The notes beneath the pieces are model-generated. The model did no database searches, had not been told where the DNA came from, and saw only the letters and a list, made by a program, of their open reading frames with translations. A stretch of DNA of 9,053 nucleotides from Deltaproteobacteria bacterium (GTDB lineage: Bacteria; Desulfobacterota; Syntrophia; Syntrophales; JAAYKM01). Both the position numbers and the translations under genes were made by a program. The stretch lies in the NCBI GenBank assembly GCA_019136935.1, contig JAGVTI010000059.1, positions 1 to 9,053 on the forward strand, in the 5' to 3' direction. Below, piece by piece: positions 1 to 6,330 of this stretch. The stretch's first letter is position 1. The number at the start of each line of letters is the position of its first letter.

Positions 1-1
1 G

Positions 2-667
2 TTCACCCAATATTTTCTGACCGGTCAAAGCCCCGTAAACAGCTGTTACGGCTCGGTATCCTTTTTCGCCTGGGTGATTGCCGGCGCCTACCTGGTCTTC
101 CAGCTCAGAACGAAGACGAGAATCCTCGGCGCCATTGTTTCGCCGGTCACCTTTCTCATGGTTTTCGCGGCCTCTACGCAAATGCCCGGGAGAGGTCTCC
201 TGCCGGAGAACCTCCAGGGTCCCCTCGTGTCGGTTCACGTGATTCTCTCGGTTGCGGGAGAAGCGTTGTTCGCCCTCGTCGCCCTGGCAGGCATGCTGTA
301 CCTCCTGCAGGACCGCCAGATCAAAAAACGGCGCCTCCACGCCATGAGCCGGCTGCTGCCGCCGCTGAAGGATCTGGACCGGATCAATCACTACGGTCTT
401 CTTTTCGGCTTCCCTGTCTTGACCTTCGGCCTTTTGGCGGGCTCGGTCTGGGCCGGATCGGCCTGGGGAAGTCACTGGCCATGGGACCCGAAATTGATCT
501 GGGCGCTTCTGGTCTGGATCTGCTACGCTTTCGTTCTTCACCAGAGACTGGCTATCGGCTGGAGCGGGCGTAAAGCAGCGCTCCTTTCCGCCTTTTTTTT
601 CCTGGTTCTCCTTGTTTCCCTGGCGGTGATCTCGTTCAACTTCCCGACCATCCACACGTTTCGTTGA
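2..667 (+). CDS. ccsA: CcsA/HemX-like cytochrome c biogenesis membrane protein (5' truncated)
   Basis: The reading frame is open from base 2, so the gene begins outside the window; the GTG at 74 is internal. About 221 residues are visible. Several hydrophobic segments predict an integral membrane protein. The diagnostic part is the tryptophan-rich stretch WGSHWPWDPKLIWALLVW, followed by a YAFVLHQR-type histidine and a final FNFPTIHTF histidine. This matches the WWD/WDPK heme-handling region and histidines of the CcsA/ResC/HemX family. Such proteins present heme for cytochrome c assembly; members encoded beside hemA are often called HemX and may instead influence glutamyl-tRNA reductase. The stop lies 4 nt before hemA, implying one transcript and probably coupled translation. 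Family assignment is firm; the choice between a cytochrome c assembly role and a HemX-type role is not settled. Confidence 0.85.
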   Translation, partial: FTQYFLTGQSPVNSCYGSVSFFAWVIAGAYLVFQLRTKTRILGAIVSPVTFLMVFAASTQMPGRGLLPENLQGPLVSVHVILSVAGEALFALVALAGMLYLLQDRQIKKRRLHAMSRLLPPLKDLDRINHYGLLFGFPVLTFGLLAGSVWAGSAWGSHWPWDPKLIWALLVWICYAFVLHQRLAIGWSGRKAALLSAFFFLVLLVSLAVISFNFPTIHTFR

Positions 668-671
668 CGAC

Positions 672-1964
672 ATGAAGATCATTCTGCTCGGCCTGAATCA
701 TAAAACCGCCCCCTTGGAGATACGTGAAAAACTGTCCTGCGCCGCTCCGGAGGGGACGAGTCCCCTGCGTGAAATCATGCGGATCGACGGAATCCGGGAG
801 GCTTTCTACCTATCCACCTGCAACCGGACCGAGGTCTTTTTCCGCGTCGATGACGCGCCGGAAGAAGCACTCGACCGCCTGAAGACGCTGATTCGGAAAC
901 GGGGAAATTTCAGGCCGGAAGAGATGGACCGGCATTTTTACCTGTATTTCGACGAACAGGCCATCCGCCACCTCTTCCGCGTGGCGTCCAGTCTCGATTC
1001 CATGGTCATGGGAGAACCGCAGATCCTGGGTCAGGTCAAGGAATCCTACCGTGAAGCCGTCGATAACGATGCCACGGGAATCCTGCTGAACAAGATCCTG
1101 CATCACACCTTCCGGGTCGCCAAAAGGGTGCGCACGGAAACGGGGATCGCTTCCCATGCGGTCTCCGTCAGCTATACCGCCGTCGAACTGGCCAAGAAGA
1201 TCTTCGGAAACCTGGCGGGCAAAACGGTTCTCCTGGTCGGCGCGGGGGAAATGTCGGAGCTGGCCGCCCGGCACCTGATGCAAAACGGCGCCGGCCGGAT
1301 CCTCGTCGCCAACCGGACCTTCGAGCGCTCGCTGCAGCTGGCGGATCTGTTCAAGGGCGAGGCCATCCGGTTCGACGACGTCGAGCAGCGGCTGCGCGAA
1401 GCGGACATCGTCATCTCTTCCACGGGCGCTCCCGGTTACATCATCTCGAAAGACAGGGTGGCAGCGGCCCTGCACCGGCGGAAAAACCGTCTCCTGTTCC
1501 TCATCGATATCGCCGTACCCCGGGACATCGATCCGGAAGCGGCCCGTCTGGACAACGTGTATCTTTATAATGTCGACGACCTGCAGGATATCGTCGACGA
1601 AAACCGGAACATCCGCCGAAAGGAAGCGGAGAAAGCGGAGGCGATCGTCGAGGAAGAGGTCGGACGCTACCGGGAATGGTACAACACCCTGGAGGTGGTC
1701 CCCACGATCGTGTCCCTGAAGGAGAAAACGGCCGGCATCATCCGGGGCGAGTTGGAACGGTCTTCTTCGTGGCTGCAGGACCTCCGGGAAGATGAACGGA
1801 ATCACGTCGAAATCCTTCTTTCTTCCGTCGTGAACAAGATCCTCCACGACCCCATCGTCGGACTGAAGGAAAAAACCATAGACCGGAACGCGAAGCCCTA
1901 CATCGCGGCCGTCAAGCACCTATTCAACCTGGAGGACGAGCCATCAAAGAAAAGATCAGAGTAG
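672..1964 (+). CDS. hemA: Glutamyl-tRNA reductase
   Basis: This enzyme reduces glutamyl-tRNA(Glu) with NADPH to glutamate-1-semialdehyde, the first committed step of C5-pathway tetrapyrrole synthesis in the cytosol. The 430-residue length is normal. The N-terminal catalytic domain has GLNHKTAPLEIREKLS (residues 7-22) and STCNRTE with the catalytic thiol exactly at Cys50. The conserved MGEPQILGQVK follows at about 113-123. The NADPH domain shows LLVGAGEMSELAARHL near 187-202 and a following ANRT motif, and the C-terminus is the usual helical dimerisation region. ATG at 672 gives the standard N-terminus. No clear Shine-Dalgarno precedes it, so translation is probably coupled to the upstream ccsA-like gene. 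Its 3' end overlaps the start of hemC by 22 bp. No missing residues or frameshifts were seen. Confidence 0.97.
   Translation: MKIILLGLNHKTAPLEIREKLSCAAPEGTSPLREIMRIDGIREAFYLSTCNRTEVFFRVDDAPEEALDRLKTLIRKRGNFRPEEMDRHFYLYFDEQAIRHLFRVASSLDSMVMGEPQILGQVKESYREAVDNDATGILLNKILHHTFRVAKRVRTETGIASHAVSVSYTAVELAKKIFGNLAGKTVLLVGAGEMSELAARHLMQNGAGRILVANRTFERSLQLADLFKGEAIRFDDVEQRLREADIVISSTGAPGYIISKDRVAAALHRRKNRLLFLIDIAVPRDIDPEAARLDNVYLYNVDDLQDIVDENRNIRRKEAEKAEAIVEEEVGRYREWYNTLEVVPTIVSLKEKTAGIIRGELERSSSWLQDLREDERNHVEILLSSVVNKILHDPIVGLKEKTIDRNAKPYIAAVKHLFNLEDEPSKKRSE
1931..1945 (+). promoter_or_regulatory. Shine-Dalgarno and ATC start codon of hemC
   Basis: GGAGG at 1931-1935 lies 7 nt before an ATC at 1943-1945. 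ATC stands exactly where the first codon of a HemC protein is expected (next residues KEKIRVGTR). No ATG, GTG or TTG occurs in this frame from 1862 to the GTG at 2006. The site is embedded in the 3' end of hemA, so initiation may depend on coupling. ATC/AUC is a rare but documented type of initiation codon; a single-base error changing ATG to ATC is the alternative. Confidence 0.65.
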
Positions 1965-2872
1965 GAACGCGGGGGAGCCGGCTCGCCCTGACCCAATCCG
2001 GCTGGGTGGCCGAACAGATCCGGCACCATTATCCGGGCATTTCGGTGGAACTGGTCGTGATCAAAACCCAGGGCGATATCATGCGGGACGTTTCCCTGGC
2101 GAAGATCGGCGGGAAGGGGCTTTTCGTCAAGGAAATCGAGGAAAACCTCCTGCGGGGCGACGTCGACCTGGCCGTGCACAGCATGAAGGACGTTCCCGCA
2201 GAGTTGCCCGACGGCCTGGAAATCTCCCTGACACCCAAAAGGGAAGACCCGCGGGACGTTCTGATTTCCCGGGCGGGTATGCGTTTTGAAGACATGCCCC
2301 GGGGTTCCCGTATCGGAACGGGTTCGCTCCGCCGGGGAATCCAGATCCGAAACCGGATGGACTGGCTCGAAGTGGTGCCGATCCGGGGAAACCTGGACAC
2401 TCGGATCCGCAAGGTTTCGGACAACCTGCTGGACGGCGTGATCGTCGCCGCGGCCGGCATGAAACGCATGGGCTGGGAACACCGGATTTCCCATTTCCTA
2501 CAGGCGGAGGTCATGCTCCCGGCGGCATGCCAGGGAATACTGGGGATCGAAACCAGAAAGCAGGACCCCCTCGTCGCCGATCTCCGGTTCCTCCAGGATG
2601 AACAGACACACCTGGAAATGGCCGGAGAAAGAGCTTTTCTCAAGCGGCTGGGCGGCGGATGCCAGATGCCGGTCGCCGTATACGGGCGGATCACCGGCGG
2701 GGTCATCCGCATCGACGCCCTCATCGGCACCCTCGACGGCGGAACAATGATCCGTCAGGAAATTTCCGGCCCTTCGGAGGAAGCGGATCAATTGGGCGAC
2801 ACTCTGGCTGCGAATATTCTTTCCCAAGGAGGGAAGAATATTCTCGATGACATCTATGCCACTGAACAATGA
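1943..2872 (+). CDS. hemC: Hydroxymethylbilane synthase (porphobilinogen deaminase)
   Basis: HemC polymerises four porphobilinogens into hydroxymethylbilane, using a dipyrromethane cofactor bound to a cysteine. Starting at the ATC at 1943 gives 309 residues, the usual family length. It restores the N-terminal substrate-binding motif GTRGSRLALTQ (residues 8-18), which is lost if the first ordinary start, GTG 2006, is used. Visible motifs are HSMKDVPAELP with the catalytic Asp at about residue 83, GTGSLRR, IRGNLDTRIRK, and GGGCQMPV with the cofactor cysteine at about residue 240. These positions match the well-known enzymes closely. It overlaps hemA by 22 bp and is followed after 57 nt by cobA-hemD, whose protein finishes the same pathway segment. 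Function is near certain; the exact start is the open point, and automatic annotation would probably truncate it to 288 residues. Confidence 0.93.
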   Translation: MKEKIRVGTRGSRLALTQSGWVAEQIRHHYPGISVELVVIKTQGDIMRDVSLAKIGGKGLFVKEIEENLLRGDVDLAVHSMKDVPAELPDGLEISLTPKREDPRDVLISRAGMRFEDMPRGSRIGTGSLRRGIQIRNRMDWLEVVPIRGNLDTRIRKVSDNLLDGVIVAAAGMKRMGWEHRISHFLQAEVMLPAACQGILGIETRKQDPLVADLRFLQDEQTHLEMAGERAFLKRLGGGCQMPVAVYGRITGGVIRIDALIGTLDGGTMIRQEISGPSEEADQLGDTLAANILSQGGKNILDDIYATEQ

Positions 2873-2929
2873 AACAAAGCGGCGAGACAAACGGACATCA
2901 TTTTACATAATACAAGACGGAGAAGGATT

Positions 2930-4225
2930 GTGAAAAAAGGCAAGGTCTATCTCATCGGCGCGGGTCCCGGAGACCCCGGTCTGATTACCCTGAAGGGCAT
3001 CCAGTGTCTCAAGAAAGCCGATGTCATCATCTACGATCACCTGGTCAGCGGGGAGATTCTCGCCCATGCAGAAACCACGGTCCGGATGATTTACGCGGGG
3101 AAGGAAGGCGGCAGGCATACCCTGACCCAGGAGCAGATCAACCGCTGTCTCGTCGAAGAAGCGGAAAAGGGGCTTACCGTCGCCCGTTTGAAGGGAGGAG
3201 ACCCCTTTATTTTCGGGCGGGGCGGGGAAGAGGTGGAAATTCTCGCCCACCGGGGAATTCCTTTCGAAATCGTTCCGGGGGTGACGTCCGCCATCGCCGT
3301 TCCCGCCTATGCCGGTATTCCCCTGACCCATCGCACCCATTCCTCGACGGTCGCCTTCATCACCGGCCATGAAGATCCGACGAAAGGGGAAAGCCGCATC
3401 GACTGGCAGAGCCTGGCCGGCATTGAAACCCTGGTTTTCCTGATGGGGGTCAAAAATCTTCCCGGCATCACGGCGAACCTCATTGCCGCCGGGAAACCGC
3501 CCGAAACGCCGGCCGCCCTGATCCGGTGGGGCACGACGGCGGAGCAGGAAACCCTGACCGCGCCGCTTGCGGGCCTGGCGGAGCGGGCCAAAGCGAAAGG
3601 CTTCAAGCCCCCCGCGATCCTCGTCGTGGGAAGCGTCGTATCCCTGCAGCCCCTTTTGAACTGGTTCGAAGTCAAACCGCTGTTCGGAAAGGGGATTGTC
3701 ATCACCCGGCCCGAGGCGCAGGCGGATGAATTCCTCGATCTGCTCCATGCGGAGGGTGCCCGGACGTACCTGTTCCCGACCATCCGCATTTCACCGCCGG
3801 ACAATTTCCACGACCTCGACCTTCTTCCAGCGCCTCGGCGGATCAAAGAGGGACCTGCGGGATCTCAAGGGGCTCCGGATCGGCGCCATCGGACCCACGA
3901 CGGCGAAGGAAGTCGAAAGATACGGTATCTCCGTCGATCTGGTTCCGTCAACCTTCACCTCCGAAGGGGTCGTGGAGGCGTTCCGGAATCAGGACTTAAA
4001 GGGGAAAAACGTGCTGATCCCCCGGGCGGAAAAGGCGCGGGATGTGCTACCCAGGGGTCTATCCGCCGCCGGGGCCAGGGTCGACTGCGTGACGGCCTAC
4101 CGGACGGTTTCCTCGGAAAGGAAAAAAGCGGAACTCGACGGCTGGATAAAAGAGGGGCTGGTCGATGTGATCACCTTCACAAGCCCCTCCACGGTGGAAA
4201 ATTTCATCAAAATCATGGGGCATGA
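2930..4225 (+). CDS. cobA: Uroporphyrinogen-III C-methyltransferase (SUMT), N-terminal part of a broken CobA-HemD fusion
   Basis: Residues 1 to about 250 form a complete SUMT domain, which methylates uroporphyrinogen III twice with SAM to give precorrin-2 for siroheme and cobalamin. Motifs seen are LIGAGPGDPGLITLKG (8-23), the SAM-site KGGDPFIFGRGGEE (88-101) and VPGVTSAIAVPAYAGIPLTH (115-134). From about residue 253 (KGIVITRPEAQADEF) a HemD uroporphyrinogen-III synthase domain begins, a fusion common in Desulfobacterota, Clostridia and others. True homology stops at residue 297, base 3820. From 3821 to the stop at 4225 this frame is an out-of-frame reading of HemD, rich in Arg and Gly, and should not be treated as real protein. 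The start is GTG at 2930, preceded by GGAGAAGG at 2919-2926. The methyltransferase could still work; the synthase half as written could not. Confidence 0.9.
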   Translation: MKKGKVYLIGAGPGDPGLITLKGIQCLKKADVIIYDHLVSGEILAHAETTVRMIYAGKEGGRHTLTQEQINRCLVEEAEKGLTVARLKGGDPFIFGRGGEEVEILAHRGIPFEIVPGVTSAIAVPAYAGIPLTHRTHSSTVAFITGHEDPTKGESRIDWQSLAGIETLVFLMGVKNLPGITANLIAAGKPPETPAALIRWGTTAEQETLTAPLAGLAERAKAKGFKPPAILVVGSVVSLQPLLNWFEVKPLFGKGIVITRPEAQADEFLDLLHAEGARTYLFPTIRISPPDNFHDLDLLPAPRRIKEGPAGSQGAPDRRHRTHDGEGSRKIRYLRRSGSVNLHLRRGRGGVPESGLKGEKRADPPGGKGAGCATQGSIRRRGQGRLRDGLPDGFLGKEKSGTRRLDKRGAGRCDHLHKPLHGGKFHQNHGA

Positions 4226-4379
4226 CTACCCGCTTCCTCCGGCGGTCAGGATCGCCTGCATCGGCCCCGTCACCGCCGAGGCCGCCCGCAAAGCCGGGAT
4301 GACCGTGTATATTCTCCAGGAACGCTATACCGTTCCCGCCCTCGTGCAGACCCTGGCCGAATATTTCAGTCCAGCATAA
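3822..4379 (+). pseudogene. hemD: Uroporphyrinogen-III synthase C-terminal part, out of frame with its N-terminus
   Basis: In the frame beginning at 3822 (FFQRLGGSKRDLRDLKGLR) the sequence is continuous, good HemD to the TAA at 4377-4379. It includes RIGAIGPTTAKEVERYG, a second lobe with KGKNVLIPRAEKARD, TFTSPSTVENF, and CIGPVTAEAARKAG. The N-terminal lobe ends in the cobA frame at base 3820 with PPDNFHDLD. Between the two parts a normal HemD has roughly 20 residues including a conserved W-x-x-F-T-S-x-N-G-V segment, and these are absent in every frame. The join therefore looks like a deletion of about 65-70 nt whose length is not a multiple of three, not a simple indel. No further damage is seen in the 556 bases that follow, so the lesion is recent or an assembly error. 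The frame is open upstream to 3696, but that part is not HemD. Confidence 0.8.
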
Positions 4380-4409
4380 CCCGGCCGCGCCTTCCGGTAC
4401 GGCCGGGTT
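4378..4409. terminator. Strong hairpin between convergent genes, probable terminator of the hem operon
   Basis: AACCCGGCCG (4378-4387) pairs perfectly with CGGCCGGGTT (4400-4409), a 10-bp GC-rich stem with a 12-nt loop. The left arm begins inside the TAA stop of hemD. It sits between hemD (+) and the rubredoxin-fusion gene (-), whose stop is 25 nt further on, so it could serve both strands. Neither side has a clear T-run, so strict intrinsic termination is uncertain. Confidence 0.6.
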
Positions 4410-4434
4410 CATCACCGCGCCAACGACGGCCCCC

Positions 4435-5124
4435 CTACCCTTCCGCCGTGAACTCCTCCTTGGAGGCACCGCAGATGGGGCAGGTCCAGCTGTCGGGGAT
4501 CTCCTCGAAGCTCGTCCCCGGCGCAACGCCGTTATCCGGGTCGCCCTTCGCGGGGTCATAGATATAGCCGCAAACGGAACAGACGAAGCGGATTTTATTC
4601 TCCACCGGTTGCGATGCTTCTTCCTTCACGTAAGTCGGCGCCGTCTTGGGAGACTTTCCGCCCTTGACTTCGTGGTAGTAAGCGTAAGTCATGGGTTCCC
4701 CGTCGGCCAGGACATCCCCGTCAACCACCTCCCCCAGGAAAATGGTGTGGGTTCCGCAATCCATTTCCTTGACAACCTTCGCCTCGATGTAAGACAGGGT
4801 CTGCTCCAGGACGATGGGCGCGCCGGTTGTGCCGATTTTGTAATGGATACCCTCGAATTTGTTCACGTCCCGTCCGCATTTAAACCCGAACTGGCCGATC
4901 AGGGTCATCGGTGCCGTCCTGGCCAGAACCGACACGGAAAAAACTTTACTCGATTTGATGAATTCGTGCGTGAGATTCAACTTGTTGATGCTGATGGCGA
5001 TCGTCGGTGGATCGGAAGTCACCTGGAAAGCGGTGTTGGCGATCTGACCGTTGATCCGGTCGCCTGATTTCGAACAGATGATGTACACACCGTAGCCGAT
5101 TTTCTGAAACGCTTTCGTGTTCAT
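4435..5124 (-). CDS. Flavin reductase domain–rubredoxin fusion (high-molecular-weight rubredoxin, Hrb-like)
   Basis: The 229-residue protein has two parts. Residues 1 to about 166 are an FMN-binding flavin reductase/flavoredoxin-like domain, with the ending [20 protein letters not shown] characteristic of this group. Residues about 178-229 are a rubredoxin with two CxxCG iron ligands (Cys182/185 and Cys215/218) and the typical [19 protein letters not shown] loop. This matches the high-molecular-weight rubredoxin type described in Moorella, which passes electrons from NAD(P)H to flavodiiron proteins that reduce O2 or NO in strict anaerobes. The start ATG at 5124 is preceded on the minus strand by a strong AAGGAGAAGGAG ribosome-binding site. 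It converges on the hem operon and has a hairpin-rich leader. No flavodiiron partner is in the window. The domains are certain; the physiological partner is inferred. Confidence 0.92.
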   Translation of the reverse strand: MNTKAFQKIGYGVYIICSKSGDRINGQIANTAFQVTSDPPTIAISINKLNLTHEFIKSSKVFSVSVLARTAPMTLIGQFGFKCGRDVNKFEGIHYKIGTTGAPIVLEQTLSYIEAKVVKEMDCGTHTIFLGEVVDGDVLADGEPMTYAYYHEVKGGKSPKTAPTYVKEEASQPVENKIRFVCSVCGYIYDPAKGDPDNGVAPGTSFEEIPDSWTCPICGASKEEFTAEG

Positions 5125-5164
5125 TCTCCTTCTCCTTTGTGTTTTTTAACCCTGCAACCGTCTT

Positions 5165-5219
5165 CGAAAAAACAGATCATTTTTTAGCATGAACCCTTCC
5201 CGTTGGGAAGAGATCTGTT
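5165..5219 (-). terminator. Nested inverted repeat with T-run in the leader of the rubredoxin-fusion gene
   Basis: AACAGATC (5171-5178) pairs with GATCTGTT (5212-5219). Inside it CTTCCC (5196-5201) pairs with GGGAAG (5205-5210) around a 3-nt loop. On the minus strand the second outer arm runs directly into TTTTTT, with the T's shared with the arm, as in an intrinsic terminator. The gene's ribosome-binding site lies about 30 nt downstream. It could end an upstream minus-strand transcript or act as an attenuator for this gene. The pairing is seen directly; the role is inferred. Confidence 0.45.
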
Positions 5220-5287
5220 CGGTTATCCGGAAATTTTTCGGGATTTGTATTTCTGAATTGCCACGGAATTAGATTCATGATAGGTTT

Positions 5288-5312
5288 CCCTCTCCCGTAA
5301 AAACGGGGAGGG
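5288..5312. repeat. GC-rich hairpin resembling dispersed intergenic repeats
   Basis: CCCTC-T-CCCGT (5288-5298) pairs with ACGGGGAGGG (5303-5312) around a loop of four A's, ten pairs with one bulged T. Short CCCTCTCCC-type palindromes of this kind are often scattered through intergenic DNA in proteobacterial genomes. Only one copy is present here, so repeat status cannot be shown from this window. Confidence 0.4.
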
Positions 5313-5454
5313 GGTACCGGGACAGGTTAATAAAGCGGGTTTTCAATCTTTTCCACGAATAGGGCAGTCTGAAAGCATCAAACCTGCGTAAAGGGGATTC
5401 AACACAAGAAACGGACCGGCCAAGCGTCTTTCGCCGGCAGAATCGGGAGGGAAT

Positions 5455-5727
5455 ATGGGTGATTACTGGATAAAAATCGTCGAGGAAGAAGACGAAGATA
5501 TAAAAAGACATCACTACCTGGTCACGGCCGGTGATGCAGCGGAGGCCAGAAAGGCCGCTCTTTCCTTCATCAGGAATTTCTGCGATGAAGATGATAATCC
5601 TGACGCCATCCCCGACGGATTCTCTTTCTGCAACAACGCGATTCAGGTGCGCATCGCCGATATCAAGGAAACGACGAAAGAGGATTTCAAGAATTTCCTG
5701 CTGAAGATGCATACCATTCAGAAGTAG
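5455..5727 (+). CDS. Small acidic protein of unknown function (90 aa)
   Basis: I do not recognise this gene. It starts at ATG 5455 with a GGGAGG Shine-Dalgarno at 5445-5450 and encodes a 90-residue, soluble, acidic protein with no signal peptide or membrane segment. The N-terminus (DYWIKIVEEEDED) looks like a beta strand plus an acidic turn. A second strand and a helix follow (HHYLVTAGDAAEARKAALSF), then a Cys-containing acidic loop, a strand (NAIQVRIADI) and a C-terminal helix. The two cysteines (FCDED, FCNNA) are too far apart and isolated to suggest a metal site. The strand-helix-strand-helix pattern suggests a compact alpha/beta domain. Good ribosome-binding site, ordinary codon use and normal amino-acid composition support a real gene. 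A hairpin follows 20 nt after the stop. Function unknown. Confidence 0.7.
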   Translation: MGDYWIKIVEEEDEDIKRHHYLVTAGDAAEARKAALSFIRNFCDEDDNPDAIPDGFSFCNNAIQVRIADIKETTKEDFKNFLLKMHTIQK

Positions 5728-5734
5728 GAAGCGC

Positions 5735-5880
5735 CTCTCATCCCGACGACAAAGACGAGCTTTGTCGCACCCATGGCCCCGGTTCCGGAAGAAAAGAAAT
5801 GGACGGCATCCGGAGATCGTGCTATAGAGAAGCCGTGAAGGCGGGTGCGTCGGCAATCGGCGTCCATCGTCGGGATGGGG
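5735..5880. repeat. Long-range inverted repeat, possible structured RNA
   Basis: CATCCCGACGA (5739-5749) is the exact reverse complement of TCGTCGGGATG (5867-5877); with G-T pairs the match extends outward by about three more positions. The enclosed ~117 nt can form a CAAAG/CTTTG hairpin at once and a TGGACG/CGTCCA stem (5800-5805 with 5861-5866) stacked on the outer helix. Together this resembles a branched RNA fold. It begins 8 nt after the stop of the 90-residue gene. It is not matched to any known RNA family. Confidence 0.35.
5747..5767 (+). terminator. Hairpin after the 90-aa gene, weak terminator candidate
   Basis: CGACAAAG (5747-5754) pairs perfectly with CTTTGTCG (5760-5767) around a 5-nt loop, 20 nt after the stop codon. 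No T-run follows, so intrinsic termination is doubtful. It also competes for three bases with the long-range inverted repeat. Confidence 0.35.
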
Positions 5881-6040
5881 AAAATCCCTTTAACATGATT
5901 TCAATTGAACCTTTCTTTTCCACGACTGTCTCCGATCGATCCCCGGGAGTGGGTGTCTATCGGCCATGAGGGTTGTGTTGCTTCCATTGTAAAAAGATCG
6001 TTAAATCTCTGAAACGGATATTCTTGAGTCGGCAAACTTG

Positions 6041-6065
6041 TTCCGGACCTTTCCGGTCCCCGGAA
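6041..6065. other. Bulged hairpin upstream of the 54-aa gene
   Basis: TTCCGG plus ACC (6041-6049) can pair with GGT (6055-6057) and CCGGAA (6060-6065), nine pairs with a 2-nt bulge and a 5-nt loop. It lies about 47 nt before the Shine-Dalgarno of the small gene and could be part of its leader or the end of an upstream transcript. Confidence 0.35.
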
Positions 6066-6127
6066 ACCTGGAAATGCGCTTTACGAAAAAATAAGTTCCT
6101 GAAAAAATATCAGAGGAGGTTATTGCA

Positions 6128-6292
6128 GTGAGCGAATTTGGAACGAATTATCCGTTGCACATCGAATCCAGGTCTTGCGGCTTATTCGTGGTCGGTGAAG
6201 GGGATTGCTTCAAGGTCTCTTCCATGGATGAGGCAAAGAAACTGATTGAAAAATTGAAAGCGGAAAAACAGGCGGTGGAAAAGAAATCTTGA
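6128..6292 (+). CDS. Small protein of unknown function (54 aa)
   Basis: A GTG start at 6128 follows an excellent Shine-Dalgarno, AGAGGAGGT at 6112-6120. The frame runs 54 codons to TGA at 6290-6292. The predicted protein begins MSEFGTNYPLHIESRSCG, has a short beta-like part (GLFVVGEGDCFKV) and ends in a charged helix (SMDEAKKLIEKLKAEKQAVE). It is soluble, has no signal peptide and contains two cysteines (residues 18 and 27). The strand-turn-strand-helix pattern looks like a folded mini-domain, not a chance frame, and the ribosome-binding site is the best in the region. I recognise no family. Its stop is 38 nt from the convergent trpF stop. It is short enough to be missed by standard gene callers. 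Confidence 0.65.
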   Translation: MSEFGTNYPLHIESRSCGLFVVGEGDCFKVSSMDEAKKLIEKLKAEKQAVEKKS

Positions 6293-6330
6293 CCCGAACG
6301 ACACGTCGCCGGGGCACACCCCTTGTCTGT

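Larger units (their letters stand above)
5125..5454. other. Divergent intergenic region with several hairpins
   Basis: These 330 bases separate the start of the minus-strand rubredoxin-fusion gene from the start of the + strand 90-residue gene, so promoters for both should lie here. I could not identify a convincing -35/-10 pair. The region is AT-richer than the genes and holds a nested inverted repeat (5171-5219), a GC-rich hairpin with a four-A loop (5288-5312) and a short CCGGC/GCCGG hairpin (5416-5420 with 5433-5437) just before the Shine-Dalgarno at 5445-5450. No credible protein was seen on either strand. Confidence 0.7.
5728..6127. other. 400-base non-coding stretch between two small genes
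   Basis: No convincing protein is encoded on either strand. The stretch holds a perfect 8-bp hairpin (5747-5767), an 11-bp inverted repeat whose arms are about 117 nt apart (5739-5749 and 5867-5877), a 10-bp palindrome TTCAATTGAA (5900-5909), an AT-rich section around 5990-6030 that could hold the promoter of the 54-residue gene, and a bulged hairpin at 6041-6065. A Shine-Dalgarno closes it at 6112-6120. Confidence 0.65.

Noticed and set aside
810..1919. 369-codon open frame on the minus strand opposite hemA
   Set aside because: Its composition is that of an antisense frame in GC-rich DNA, it shows no recognisable motif, and it lies wholly opposite the certain hemA gene.
3815..3835. Programmed ribosomal frameshift in cobA-hemD
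   Set aside because: There is no slippery sequence, and a frameshift would not restore the missing conserved segment.
5353..5400. GEMM (cyclic di-GMP) riboswitch-like words: AGGGCA, GAAAG, TGCGTAAAG
   Set aside because: The words are in roughly the right order but the required P2 and P3 helices do not form and the conserved bases are only partly matched.
5275..5856. 193-codon minus-strand frame across the 90-aa gene
   Set aside because: It overlaps a better-supported gene, its end is a translated hairpin (PLPVFTGEG), and no ribosome-binding site or family motif was seen.
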